DNA of 50,803 nucleotides from Desulfobacterium sp. (GTDB lineage Bacteria > Desulfobacterota > Desulfobacteria > Desulfobacterales > Desulfobacteraceae): positions 1-50,803 of the forward strand of contig JAEINR010000040.1 in the NCBI GenBank assembly GCA_016342325.1. Direction: 5' to 3'. The notes beneath the pieces are model-generated. The model was not told where the DNA came from. It saw only the letters and a list, made by a program, of their open reading frames with translations, and ran no database searches. This document shows positions 1-7,662 of this stretch, piece after piece; position 1 is the stretch's first letter, and every line of letters starts with the position of its first letter. The translations under genes were made by a program, and so were the position numbers.

Positions 1-5
1 CGCTG

Positions 6-293
6 TTAAAACACCGGGCTTGTCCAACAACCGGATAAGATCGTGGTTCGTTCCTCACACGATCTATCCTTATTCGTCAGGTTGAGCGTGGTATTGATTT
101 CTCTTTCAATATGTGTACGAATGATGCTTGCCTGATTCAGCACCTCTTTTCTCCCTTGGTCACTTTTGTGCTGGTTCTCGAGGAAAAACAGATATTCGTT
201 GGCTGATATCAGACAAGAAAAGATGAGGATTGTGATGATCCGGATGCCACTTTTTTTAAATAAAATATTGTTCATTCTGAAATACCGTATCAT
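6..293 (-). pseudogene. Broken N-terminus of a membrane sensor (CHASE-like)
   Basis: A 95-residue reading frame starts with a short basic stretch and one hydrophobic segment (about residues 18-32), followed by a charged helix with the pattern IRTHIEREINTTLNL around residues 58-72. That pattern resembles the start of periplasmic CHASE sensor domains, which normally continue for about 200 more residues before a PAS or kinase module. Here the similarity stops near position 78, and the rest of the frame (Cys-rich, Arg-rich, ending in WTSPVF) does not look like a protein domain. I read this as a sensor gene truncated by rearrangement or insertion. The start could also be the Met at 275. No functional domain remains, so a product is unlikely. 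The CHASE assignment rests on pattern memory only. Confidence 0.4.
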
Positions 294-532
294 ACTATTA
301 CGCCTAACCCGGATAAGCCGGAACCCAAAAAAAAATCTGACTTTCTTGTCAAAATAACACGTAAACCAGTGCTAGGAAGCGAATATTCAGCCAAAGGATT
401 TCAGGATAGGCGCTTCAATGGTCGCGGTGCAATGGTGTTTTCTTCACGGTGTGGTTCTCGGGATTTTGGATGGGTATAAACATATGGAATGGAGTCCTCC
501 TGTCCATAACTGTCGTTAACGCTAGCTTAGTT

Positions 533-564
533 ATGGTTATCACAAGTAAAATCCGAAAACAAGG
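533..564. repeat. Interspersed intergenic repeat, copy A
   Basis: Shares the core CACAAGT-N5-6-CGAAAACAAGG with copies at 5047-5084 and 10986-11022. It is preceded by ATGGTTA, as in copy B, but lacks the intervening CCGTTAA; a CGTTAAC occurs 20 bases further upstream instead. All three copies have the same orientation and lie upstream of a minus-strand gene. Confidence 0.6.
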
Positions 565-635
565 TCCCAGACCCTTGGGGACCGCTGGATGTCCGGTCAT
601 GGGGAGAAAATGGCGTTTGAAAGGAGGGATGCCAG

Positions 636-668
636 GGTCCTTTGATGGTTTTCAACCACCAAAGGACC
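636..668 (-). terminator. Hairpin downstream of the Fe-S protein gene
   Basis: Two 15-base arms (636-650 and 654-668) pair with one mismatch around a 3-base loop. It begins 17 bases beyond the stop codon of the minus-strand gene ending at 685. There is no U-tract, so termination is inferred from position and stem strength only. Confidence 0.5.
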
Positions 669-684
669 GTGGATGCATTGTAGA

Positions 685-1497
685 TCAGTTTTTGCCAACA
701 GGACAGGCCAGTTCACAGTTTCTACAGTATTTGATCACCTTGACCGGGTCATCGAATCCGTTAACGGGTTGTTCCCTGGCAACGGTATTATCTATTTCCA
801 TCTGCCCATTGCATGCGGGACGACTAAAGCTGCCGTCCCTGGCCGGAAGGATCTCCTGGCCATAGTCTTCGGAGAGATAGAGCGTCTCTTCAAAGCTGTT
901 CTGGGGACATGCTTTTCGGCAAAGATCAGCGCAATTGGCGCAGGGATCAAAGGCGGTGGGGCCTGTGGAAGGAATCTCAACATCCAATGTCAATGCCCGA
1001 AGCCGAACCCTGGGACCCAATTCCGGTGTCACAAGAATGTTGTTTCTGCCGATGCACCCCAGCCCTGCCAGTACAGACGCGTCCTTTAAATAGGTGCCGC
1101 CTTTTTCCACATGGTAGGGCATATGGAAGGTACCGATCCCGAAGGTGTCGGTTATCCAGGGGCACAATTGCCTTACCACAGACGCCAGCACCCGGTTTCC
1201 GGGGGGATCCACCCTGCCGAACCACCAGTCCATTTCTGGTTTATCTTCAGGGTGCTCCACGGCAATGACCAGGACTGTTTTTGCATATTCCGGCCAGGCT
1301 GCCTCACCCGGTTTAAGCCCCAGGTCATTTTTCCGGGTGCCAATCCCTTCTCCGGCATTGGGCATTTGGGGTGCAAATGTAAACGAGGGCGCTTTTTTAA
1401 GATCCGCTACACTTGCAAAGCCACTGAGGGTGGCCCCCAATTCTTTTGCTTTCTTTAATATGGCTGATGATGCTTTCAATAATTCTTTGTTGTTCAT
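685..1497 (-). CDS. QueG-like 4Fe-4S protein
   Basis: A 270-residue soluble iron-sulfur protein related to epoxyqueuosine reductase. The segment AGLGCIGRNNILVTPELG (residues 144-161) matches the conserved AGLGWIGKN region of QueG. Two ferredoxin-type clusters follow: C186-x2-C189-x3-C193-x3-C197-P and, after a long insert containing C229, C258-x2-C261-x3-C265-P. QueG is usually 350 residues or more with C-terminal repeats; this protein stops right after the second cluster, so a tRNA-modifying role is doubtful. It starts 41 bases after the BCCT transporter gene with a GGAG ribosome site, and probably shares its sigma-54 promoter. Related short QueG-like proteins are often found beside methylamine or betaine demethylation genes; an electron-transfer or corrinoid-reactivation job is an inference, since no corrinoid protein or methyltransferase is in view. 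Confidence 0.75.
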   Translation of the reverse strand: MNNKELLKASSAILKKAKELGATLSGFASVADLKKAPSFTFAPQMPNAGEGIGTRKNDLGLKPGEAAWPEYAKTVLVIAVEHPEDKPEMDWWFGRVDPPGNRVLASVVRQLCPWITDTFGIGTFHMPYHVEKGGTYLKDASVLAGLGCIGRNNILVTPELGPRVRLRALTLDVEIPSTGPTAFDPCANCADLCRKACPQNSFEETLYLSEDYGQEILPARDGSFSRPACNGQMEIDNTVAREQPVNGFDDPVKVIKYCRNCELACPVGKN

Positions 1498-1538
1498 ATT
1501 GTTCTCCGGACTACTTTCAATATCCTTTTGATGCCATT

Positions 1539-3119
1539 TTATACGGCAGGTTTAATTTTTTCCTGGGGGATGCACTCCACCTGTGTTGTGAGCGTCTCAC
1601 CATAGTCTTCCTTGAGCCATTTCATCAAAGAGAAAACCATGAGCACCAGGACCGGTATCAGGGGGAGCGCCACAACGATTGAAGAGAGTTGAACCGCCTT
1701 TAAAGCCCCTGTGGACAAAAGTCCCAGTGCCAGGAGGCCCAGTAAAAGTCCCCAAAGGGTTCTGTTCCATCGGGGGGGCTCCTGGTCCCCGGACAGCTCT
1801 TTTGTTACCTGGGAGGAAAGGGTGTACGCCGCCGAGTTTAAGGTGGTGGCAAGAAAGATAGAGCAAAGGATCGTAAAAACAGGGATGTAGATATATTTTG
1901 CACCGGGGATTGTGTTGAGGATGGCAACGATGGTGACATTGTTCGACCAACCGGATGCCTTGAGTATGCTGTAGACATCCAGGCCGCCCGATGTCTGAAG
2001 ATGGATGGCATAACCGCCCCATATGGCGAAGAACACCCCGCATCCCAGACTGCCGTATACCAGTTCGCCAAAGATTACCTGGCGGATGGTTCGGCCTTTG
2101 GATATGCGAGCGACAAAAAGCCCCATCATGGGGGCATAGGCGACCCACCATGCCCAGTAGAACACGGTCCAGCTTTCAGGAAAACCGCCATTCGTAATGG
2201 GATCGGTCCAGAGGCTGAGTCTTAAAAAATCGCTGAGCACAAGGCCGATGCTGTTGCACCAATTATTAAGAATAAAGGTGGTGGGGCCAATGATAAATAC
2301 GTAAAGCAGCAGGAAATAGGCGATATATGTATTGAGACTGGCCAGCTTTGCAATGCCTTTCTTAAGACCCGCCCAAACCGTGATGGTGAAAAGGGCGGTC
2401 CAGACGAGCAGCACGATAACCTGCAGGGAAAATGATTCTGCAAGACCTGTCATTTCCGCGACAAGGGCGGTGCCGAGGGGAACGGCCAACCCCAGGGTTG
2501 TCCCGACCCCACCGATCATGGCAAAGATGACCACGATATCGATTAGTTTTCCCAGCGGTCCGTTCGCCTGGTCACCGATAATCCCTCGGCATGCCGCACT
2601 GAGACGAAGGGCGGGAATCTTTTTAACATGAATGGCATAGGCAATGGGGAAGGTGGGCAGGGCATAGATGGCCCAAGGGGTTATTCCCCAGTGGAATTGT
2701 CCGTACATGCCGGCCAGTTCGCCCAGCAGTCCCTTCTGGGTTTCAGGATTCACATGGAGCATGCTCGTATTCAGATAATAGACCGGCTCGATAAACGCCC
2801 AGTATACGATTGCGATGCCGATTCCGGCACAGAAAATCATCGACGCCCAGGCATAGGTGGAGAACTCTGGTTCGTCTTCAGGGCCGCCAAGCTTTATATT
2901 TCCCCATTTTGAAAAGGCAAGCCAGATGAGAAAAACAACACAAAATAACCCGAATATGAGGAACAGCCATTTGAAATTATGGGTTAAGATATGAAAAAGA
3001 GAGTCTACAACTGCCCTTCCTGATGTTGGAAAGACCGATAAGAGAACACCGATAAGGCCTATTACTGTTACACCTGGCCACATTAAGCTGTGATCAATAC
3101 GTGCTGATTCCTCTGCCAT
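1539..3119 (-). CDS. BCCT family betaine/carnitine/choline transporter
   Basis: A 526-residue inner-membrane transporter with about 12 hydrophobic helices. It has the family features: the FSTYAWASMIFCAGIGI segment near residues 90-106, GGVGTTLGL in the unwound substrate helix, and the signature WTVFYWAWWVAYAP followed by ARISKGRTIRQ. Substrates of the family are quaternary amines such as glycine betaine, choline or carnitine, moved either by Na+/H+ symport or by exchange; the exact substrate cannot be told from sequence. I chose the ATG at 3119, preceded by GGAG at good spacing, over an upstream TTG at 3146. A sigma-54 promoter lies about 120 bases upstream, and the enhancer-binding regulator is the next gene upstream. 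The C-terminal tail is short, which suggests nutrient uptake rather than osmosensing (inference). Confidence 0.92.
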   Translation of the reverse strand: MAEESARIDHSLMWPGVTVIGLIGVLLSVFPTSGRAVVDSLFHILTHNFKWLFLIFGLFCVVFLIWLAFSKWGNIKLGGPEDEPEFSTYAWASMIFCAGIGIAIVYWAFIEPVYYLNTSMLHVNPETQKGLLGELAGMYGQFHWGITPWAIYALPTFPIAYAIHVKKIPALRLSAACRGIIGDQANGPLGKLIDIVVIFAMIGGVGTTLGLAVPLGTALVAEMTGLAESFSLQVIVLLVWTALFTITVWAGLKKGIAKLASLNTYIAYFLLLYVFIIGPTTFILNNWCNSIGLVLSDFLRLSLWTDPITNGGFPESWTVFYWAWWVAYAPMMGLFVARISKGRTIRQVIFGELVYGSLGCGVFFAIWGGYAIHLQTSGGLDVYSILKASGWSNNVTIVAILNTIPGAKYIYIPVFTILCSIFLATTLNSAAYTLSSQVTKELSGDQEPPRWNRTLWGLLLGLLALGLLSTGALKAVQLSSIVVALPLIPVLVLMVFSLMKWLKEDYGETLTTQVECIPQEKIKPAV

Positions 3120-3235
3120 ACTTGTCTCCGTTTTTAAGTTGTTCAATAATAACTATTGATGTCACGGTTTTGACAATGACCGATCAAAATCTTGTAATTG
3201 ATGTCATCGTCCCACAGATACGGGATCTTGGTAAC

Positions 3236-3250
3236 GCAATTATGGTGCCA
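3236..3250 (-). promoter_or_regulatory. Sigma-54 (-24/-12) promoter
   Basis: On the minus strand the sequence reads TGGCAC-CATAA-TTGC, an exact match to the sigma-54 core TGGCAC-N5-TTGC. It sits about 120 bases before the chosen BCCT start and downstream of the gene for a sigma-54 enhancer-binding protein. This is strong evidence that the transporter and Fe-S protein are transcribed by RpoN polymerase. Confidence 0.88.
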
Positions 3251-3342
3251 ATGCACTAGTGAGTCGGAAAGGCTGCCGGAAGGGGTGTATGAAGGGGTGA
3301 GTAAAGATAAAGAATTAAATAGAGTAAAAAAAATTTGCGGTG

Positions 3343-3382
3343 TTTGTAAAATTGTTTTTACATGGCAAAATAATTTTACAAA
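3343..3382. promoter_or_regulatory. Probable enhancer site (UAS) for the sigma-54 regulator
   Basis: Two perfect 11-base arms, TTTGTAAAATT (3343-3353) and AATTTTACAAA (3372-3382), form a dyad 93-132 bases upstream of the -24 element, the usual distance for enhancer-binding proteins. Inside it are two smaller dyads, GTAAAA-N4-TTTTAC (3346-3361) and GCAAAAT-A-ATTTTAC (3365-3379), about 18.5 bp apart centre to centre, as expected for two dimers binding nearly in tandem. The right arm overlaps the last codons of the regulator gene. A terminator role is possible but the AT-rich stem makes it weak. Confidence 0.65.
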
Positions 3383-4947
3383 TTTTTTGCTTCCAGATTG
3401 AACTTGACCTCTGAAAGATAGCGCCGTAATCCAAGCTTGTTGAGTTTATATCCCAAAAGTTGCCTGGACATACCCATCAATCCGGCCGCTTTTGAAATAT
3501 TGCCCCCGGTGGTTTCCAAGGCCTTTATAATGGTGGTTCTTTCCAAATGTGTCTTTGTGTCGGCCAGTTTGCCCCCCCTGTCTTGAAAGCCATCCATGGG
3601 GTGTTGGTGGGACGGCATTTCCGAGACAAAAGGGTCTTTTCGGGCATATCCGTAATCTCTGGCGTTGCGGGGAGCGTGGGATGACTGTCCGGCAGGATAA
3701 CGATCTTTGTTTTGATCTTTTCCAAGAAGATTGGCAAAATAACAATGTTCCAGTTCCAGGGTCTTTTCATCCACCCCTGTCATATTTACTGCACTTTCGA
3801 TAACATGTTGCAGTTCTCTCACATTTCCAGGCCAGGGGTATCTGCAACAGAAATCGATAAGCTCAGGAGAGATGTTTTTTATTTTTCTGCCAAGGGTCCG
3901 GTTATATTTCTGGAGAAAATGCCGGCCCAGTTCCTCAATATCAACCACCCGGTCCCTCAAGGCTGGAATATTTATGAAAATCACGGCAAGCCGGTAAAAA
4001 AGATCCATTCTGAATTCACCGGACGCGATCAGATCCTTTGGATGCCTGTTCAGTGAGCTGATGATCTTCACATTGAGATCAATGGATTTTAAAGAGCCGA
4101 CCCGACGGACCTTTTTTTCCTGGAGTACCCGGAGTAATTTGCCCTGCAGTGGCAAGGGCATGGAATTTATTTCATCAAGAAAAATGGTCCCTCCATTGGC
4201 TTTTTCAAACAGGCCTGCCCGGTCCAAAGCCCCGGTATACGAGCCTTTAGCTGTTCCGAATAAAATTCCTTCAATGAGATTTTCAGGAATTGCCGCACAA
4301 TTGATATCCATATAGCATTCCTGTTTGGAATAATAAAAATTATGGATCGCCTGGGCAAAGAGTTCTTTTCCGGTGCCTGTCTCGCCGTAAAGAATAACTG
4401 GGGAGGGGGAATTGCCGGCCATTTTGGCTGTTTTTACCGCATCGATAAATGTCGGGTCCGATCCTAGGATGCTTGCGAAGGTAAAACGGGTCCCTTCGGC
4501 GAAGTCTTCATTATTTCTGGGTGAGAGAAAAGATGGGATCGAGCGCTCCAGTATATTATAATCTTTTACAATACAGATGGTGCCGATGATCTTTTTCCCC
4601 TTGAACAAAGGAAAGACACTGTGAATGGTATTCCCGACATTCGCATTCCTGGAGCTGTAGGAGAGGGCATAGTTGATGATTGGGCGGCCGTGTTTTAACA
4701 CCCTCATGCAGGTACTGGAATCATTGTTGTACTTATACACATCGGTTATCTTTTTCCCCAGCACATCAGCGGGGTCAAGTTTGTCAATGGTAGCCTGGAC
4801 ATCATTATAAAATACAAGGATGCCTTGATCATCTGTCATGAGAACGCCTTGATCAAAGTGGCACAGCATGCCCATAAAATCAATTTTACTGAAATCAAAT
4901 CCGTCGAACATAAAATTTTTATCAAGAAAATGGTGATTCGGGGGCAT
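3376..4947 (-). CDS. Sigma-54-dependent transcriptional regulator with PAS domain
   Basis: A 523-residue enhancer-binding protein. An N-terminal PAS-like sensor domain (about residues 25-135) is followed by an AAA+ domain with Walker A GETGTGKE (188-195), the sigma-54 loop as GSYTGA (235-240) in place of GAFTGA, Walker B GGTIFLDE (252-259), and a C-terminal Fis-type helix-turn-helix (GGNISKAAGLMGMSRQLLGY). It would hydrolyse ATP to open RpoN promoters in response to a small signal bound by the PAS domain. There is no receiver domain. I chose the ATG at 4947, preceded by AAGGA; an upstream start at 5082 would translate an intergenic repeat. Its likely targets are the -24/-12 promoter and dyads just downstream, which drive the BCCT transporter and Fe-S protein; betaine-type compounds are a plausible signal (inference). 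Confidence 0.9.
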   Translation of the reverse strand: MPPNHHFLDKNFMFDGFDFSKIDFMGMLCHFDQGVLMTDDQGILVFYNDVQATIDKLDPADVLGKKITDVYKYNNDSSTCMRVLKHGRPIINYALSYSSRNANVGNTIHSVFPLFKGKKIIGTICIVKDYNILERSIPSFLSPRNNEDFAEGTRFTFASILGSDPTFIDAVKTAKMAGNSPSPVILYGETGTGKELFAQAIHNFYYSKQECYMDINCAAIPENLIEGILFGTAKGSYTGALDRAGLFEKANGGTIFLDEINSMPLPLQGKLLRVLQEKKVRRVGSLKSIDLNVKIISSLNRHPKDLIASGEFRMDLFYRLAVIFINIPALRDRVVDIEELGRHFLQKYNRTLGRKIKNISPELIDFCCRYPWPGNVRELQHVIESAVNMTGVDEKTLELEHCYFANLLGKDQNKDRYPAGQSSHAPRNARDYGYARKDPFVSEMPSHQHPMDGFQDRGGKLADTKTHLERTTIIKALETTGGNISKAAGLMGMSRQLLGYKLNKLGLRRYLSEVKFNLEAKNL

Positions 4948-5046
4948 CTGAATATCCTTGGCCTTGTTTTCTAAGGTTTTTCTATTTGCCCCCAATGGGC
5001 CTGAACTTGGGGGATGCAACGCCCCATATGGGATAATCATGTTGAC

Positions 5047-5084
5047 ATGGTTACCGTTAACACAAGTATTCTTCGAAAACAAGG
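5047..5084. repeat. Interspersed intergenic repeat, copy B
   Basis: Reads ATGGTTACCGTTAAC, then ACAAGT, then TTCGAAAACAAGG. It matches copy C at 10986-11022 over nearly its whole length and copy A at 533-564 in the right half. A CCATATGGG motif lies about 25 bases upstream, with similar CATATG motifs near copies A and C. It is 100 bases upstream of the sigma-54 regulator start. The adjoining stretch to 5165 also holds a GC-rich imperfect hairpin at about 5128-5154, just past the stop of the next gene upstream. Confidence 0.65.
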
Positions 5085-5165
5085 ACTGGAGCGTGGGGGC
5101 AGTCCCAGGCGTTGGATACCCTTTTATGGCCGGAGGGGTGACTCCCCCCCAGCCTCCTGGTGTCC

Positions 5166-5612
5166 TTATTCCTGATCCTGGTGGATAATCTCCTCAACTA
5201 TTTTGACCGCATCCTCAACATAATGGATGCACTGGGTCATTTTGAGATCCTTTTCCATGAATTGACTGAGGCCTTCCTCACTGAGCACATCAAGACCGAT
5301 GAGCTGGCAACAATTGAGATTCCCGTGGCGGGCTTTGAATCTTTCTGTAAATGCGGCTATTTTCTCAAACACAGTTTGAAAGGCCGCCCCATCAGTGGCC
5401 TTTTTCATGCCGTATTCCAAACCGAGAACCATGAAGGCGCCGGTCACTGCGCCACATTCCCCCCCCTGACCTGAACCTGCGGCAAGCGGGTTTGCAATTT
5501 TTCTGGCGAGTATGGGGTCAAGCCCGTAATCTTCGGCAAATGCCTCCAAAACCGCCTGGGAACAGTGAAACCCTTCTGAAAAACGTTGGAAGGCCAATTC
5601 AATTCTTGTCAT
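5166..5612 (-). CDS. C_GCAxxG_C_C family protein
   Basis: A 148-residue protein with the spaced cysteines that name this family: HCSQAVL (C17), GGECGAVTGA (C54), NCCQLIG (C100-C101) and a last cysteine near 127. The family is widespread in anaerobes, probably binds metal or an Fe-S cluster, and has no firmly established function; members often sit next to redox enzymes. A strong AGGAG site precedes the ATG. It lies between the alkene reductase and the sigma-54 regulator, all on the minus strand, but gaps of more than 200 bases on both sides suggest its own transcript. Confidence 0.85.
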   Translation of the reverse strand: MTRIELAFQRFSEGFHCSQAVLEAFAEDYGLDPILARKIANPLAAGSGQGGECGAVTGAFMVLGLEYGMKKATDGAAFQTVFEKIAAFTERFKARHGNLNCCQLIGLDVLSEEGLSQFMEKDLKMTQCIHYVEDAVKIVEEIIHQDQE

Positions 5613-5862
5613 TGTTTTCTCCTCTTAGATTATTCAGGTTTTTCCGTGATGTGCCAGCCCGGGTCAAATCCCTATTTTTGGGATCCGGCCAGATTGAAAT
5701 ACTCAATAGCCGATCGGTTTTTTTGTGTCCAACAAAAAGAATCGATGGTAATGATCGAAAAAAATGAACAGAGGATTGCGTTTGGGGGGACTTTGGCGGG
5801 GGCGCCGGGATGATCCTGCTGGGCCATGGCATATCCGTTATCTTTGGCGATGCCTGGGGGAT

Positions 5863-5897
5863 CTGACAGGCATCTTATTTTATCCGATGCCTGTCAG
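5863..5897 (-). terminator. Hairpin downstream of alkene reductase
   Basis: Perfect 12-bp arms CTGACAGGCATC (5863-5874) and GATGCCTGTCAG (5886-5897) with an 11-base loop, starting 10 bases past the alkene reductase stop codon. There is no clear U-tract on the minus strand. The rest of 5613-5862 shows no gene. Confidence 0.55.
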
Positions 5898-5907
5898 GAT
5901 CGCCTTA

Positions 5908-7008
5908 TTACACGGCGGTGGGTGGTTTGAACGGCCCATAATCCGTATATCCTGGGGCGCCCGGAGTGTACCACAAGGACATATCCTCGGCAGGATCCAG
6001 GGGCCAACCGTTCTTGAACCGTTGGGGCAGGTCAGGGTTTGTAATAAAAGGCCGGCCAAAGGCGATCATGTCTGCATTCCCTTCCGCGATTCTCCCTTGA
6101 GCCGCTTCTTTGGTATAACCGCAATTGCCGATAATCATTCCCTGGTAGATGGGCCTGAATTCCGCCAGGGTCATGGGGTCTCCTTTTTCGTGGAAACCAA
6201 AGGCCAGTCCATCCATGATATGGAGATACCCCAGGTTGAACTTGTCCAGCTCTTTTACCACATGAAGGTAGGTCTCCCTGAAGTTTTCGCTGCCCATGTC
6301 ATTGAAGATGCCGTTGGGTGAAATGCGGACCCCCACCTGCTCCGGCGCCCAGACTTCCAGAACCGCTTCCAGCACCTCTTTTAAAAAACGGTATCTGTTT
6401 TCAACGCTTCCCCCGTATGGGTCCTCCCTTTGATTGGTTTTTGAATCCAGGAATTGATTGAGCAAATACCCATTTGCGCTGTGGACTTCTATGCCGGAGA
6501 AGCCGGCTTCCTTGGCATTTTCGGCGGCTTTCCGATAATCATTCACCGTTGCCTTGATCTCGTCAACGGATAATGCCCGGGGTGTTTCATACTCTTTTTT
6601 GCCAAGGGGTGTGTGGATGTGATCGCCGTTGAGCTTGATTTCGGATGCTGAAACAGGGGGGGCGCCGTCATGGAAATCACTGTGGGACGCCCTGCCGCAA
6701 TGCCAGAGCTGGAGGAACATGGGGGTGCCTGTCGGTTTGATTTTATCTGTGACGATTTGCCAGCCCTCAACCATCTCTTTGGTGTAGATCCCCGGCGAAT
6801 CGATCCAGCCGATGCCCTGTTTGGAAATCACGGTCGCCTCGGTGATCAGGAGGCCGGCTGCGGCCCTTTGGTAGTAATGTTCTGCCATCAGGTCATTGGG
6901 CACACGGTTTGCCCCGGCCCGGCCCCTTGTCATGGGTGCCATGGCAATTCTGTTTTTCAACTGAAGAGTTCCCATGGAGATCGGTTTAAATAAGCTGCTG
7001 GTTGTCAT
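5908..7008 (-). CDS. nemA: Alkene reductase, old yellow enzyme family
   Basis: A 366-residue FMN-dependent TIM-barrel oxidoreductase that reduces activated C=C bonds (and often nitro groups or N-ethylmaleimide) with NAD(P)H. Visible features are the N-terminal LFKPISMGTLQLKNRI strand, MAPMTRGRA, the substrate-binding pair H176 and N179 in EVHSANGYLLNQFL, and the DPYGGSVENRYRF phosphate-binding motif. Length fits the NemA/OYE class. The AGGAGG site is optimal. It is followed by a hairpin, and lies downstream of a rubrerythrin-like protein and a SagB-type nitroreductase on the same strand, suggesting a detoxification or redox-stress context (inference). Confidence 0.92.
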   Translation of the reverse strand: MTTSSLFKPISMGTLQLKNRIAMAPMTRGRAGANRVPNDLMAEHYYQRAAAGLLITEATVISKQGIGWIDSPGIYTKEMVEGWQIVTDKIKPTGTPMFLQLWHCGRASHSDFHDGAPPVSASEIKLNGDHIHTPLGKKEYETPRALSVDEIKATVNDYRKAAENAKEAGFSGIEVHSANGYLLNQFLDSKTNQREDPYGGSVENRYRFLKEVLEAVLEVWAPEQVGVRISPNGIFNDMGSENFRETYLHVVKELDKFNLGYLHIMDGLAFGFHEKGDPMTLAEFRPIYQGMIIGNCGYTKEAAQGRIAEGNADMIAFGRPFITNPDLPQRFKNGWPLDPAEDMSLWYTPGAPGYTDYGPFKPPTAV

Positions 7009-7062
7009 CCTGTTTCCTCCTGAAAATAGATTGCGTTATGGTGGGGGGCGGCCTGGAGGCAA

Positions 7063-7110
7063 TGGGCAAAGGGCCGACCCTCGTGGCAAAGGGCCGACCC
7101 CCGTGGCAAA
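7063..7110. repeat. 20-bp tandem repeat
   Basis: Two full copies and part of a third of the unit GTGGCAAAGGGCCGACCCTC, in the gap between the rubrerythrin-like gene and nemA. The copies differ by single bases. No function is evident. Confidence 0.7.
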
Positions 7111-7127
7111 GTGCAAATGCCGGTAAA

Positions 7128-7643
7128 TCAGAACGGCCAGAAACGGTTGTCTTCCCAGACACTGTCCAGCAGTGCCCTGTCAATGTCCATGAGCCTGTTC
7201 AGGTGTTCCCTTTCCCAACCGGCAAGCCAGGCATACACTTTTTTCTCTTCAGGATCACCGGCATTTTTAGCCTGCTCAGAATAGACTTTGATGGCCTGCT
7301 GTTCCATGGCAATGGCCGCTGCAATGGCCGAGGCTTCAAAACCGGCTGCCGAAATTTTCTCCCGGATTCCCTTGTCCAGGACGGCTGAAGCCAGTTGGCT
7401 CTTTTCTGTTTCGTTAAAAGAATCTGCCTTAAAATGGCCGGTATCGCTGTATGCTTTAAACTGGGCTGACAGCACGTTGATATGGCCGGCCTCTTCCTGG
7501 GCCATGGAATCAAAAAAGGAGCGAACGGATTCATCCTCTACCTGTTCCGCTACTTTATTGTAAAACGCAAGCCCCCGCTTTTCGAGTATGATCGCTTGTT
7601 TTAAAATGTCCAGGGTTCCTGCAACTTTTTCTGTTTCGGTCAT
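7128..7643 (-). CDS. Rubrerythrin-like diiron protein
   Basis: A 171-residue four-helix ferritin-like protein. The diiron ligands are visible as E21 in the first helix, E51-x2-H54 (EEAGH), a Glu in the MEQQAIKVY helix near residue 114, and E-x2-H in GWEREHLN near residue 148. There is no C-terminal rubredoxin domain, so it is a rubrerythrin-type erythrin core rather than a full rubrerythrin. Such proteins reduce peroxide or handle iron in anaerobes. It begins 19 bases after the SagB-like gene with an AGGAG site and probably shares its transcript. Confidence 0.85.
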   Translation of the reverse strand: MTETEKVAGTLDILKQAIILEKRGLAFYNKVAEQVEDESVRSFFDSMAQEEAGHINVLSAQFKAYSDTGHFKADSFNETEKSQLASAVLDKGIREKISAAGFEASAIAAAIAMEQQAIKVYSEQAKNAGDPEEKKVYAWLAGWEREHLNRLMDIDRALLDSVWEDNRFWPF

Positions 7644-7662
7644 GGTTTCTCCTGATTAAAAT

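Larger units (their letters stand above)
294..684. other. Intergenic region with repeat copy A and a hairpin
   Basis: This 391-base stretch lies between the broken sensor gene and the 3' end of the Fe-S protein gene. It contains one copy of an interspersed repeat (533-564) and a strong hairpin (636-668). Open frames here cross the repeat and have no ribosome binding site or recognisable domain, so I see no gene. Confidence 0.6.

Noticed and set aside
449-1089. Plus-strand open frames across the left intergenic region and antisense to the Fe-S protein
   Set aside because: They cross an interspersed repeat, lack ribosome sites and show no domain; the antisense part is explained by the minus-strand gene.
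4948-5082. N-terminal extension of the sigma-54 regulator to 5082
   Set aside because: It translates the intergenic repeat and has no ribosome site; the ATG at 4947 has AAGGA at good spacing.
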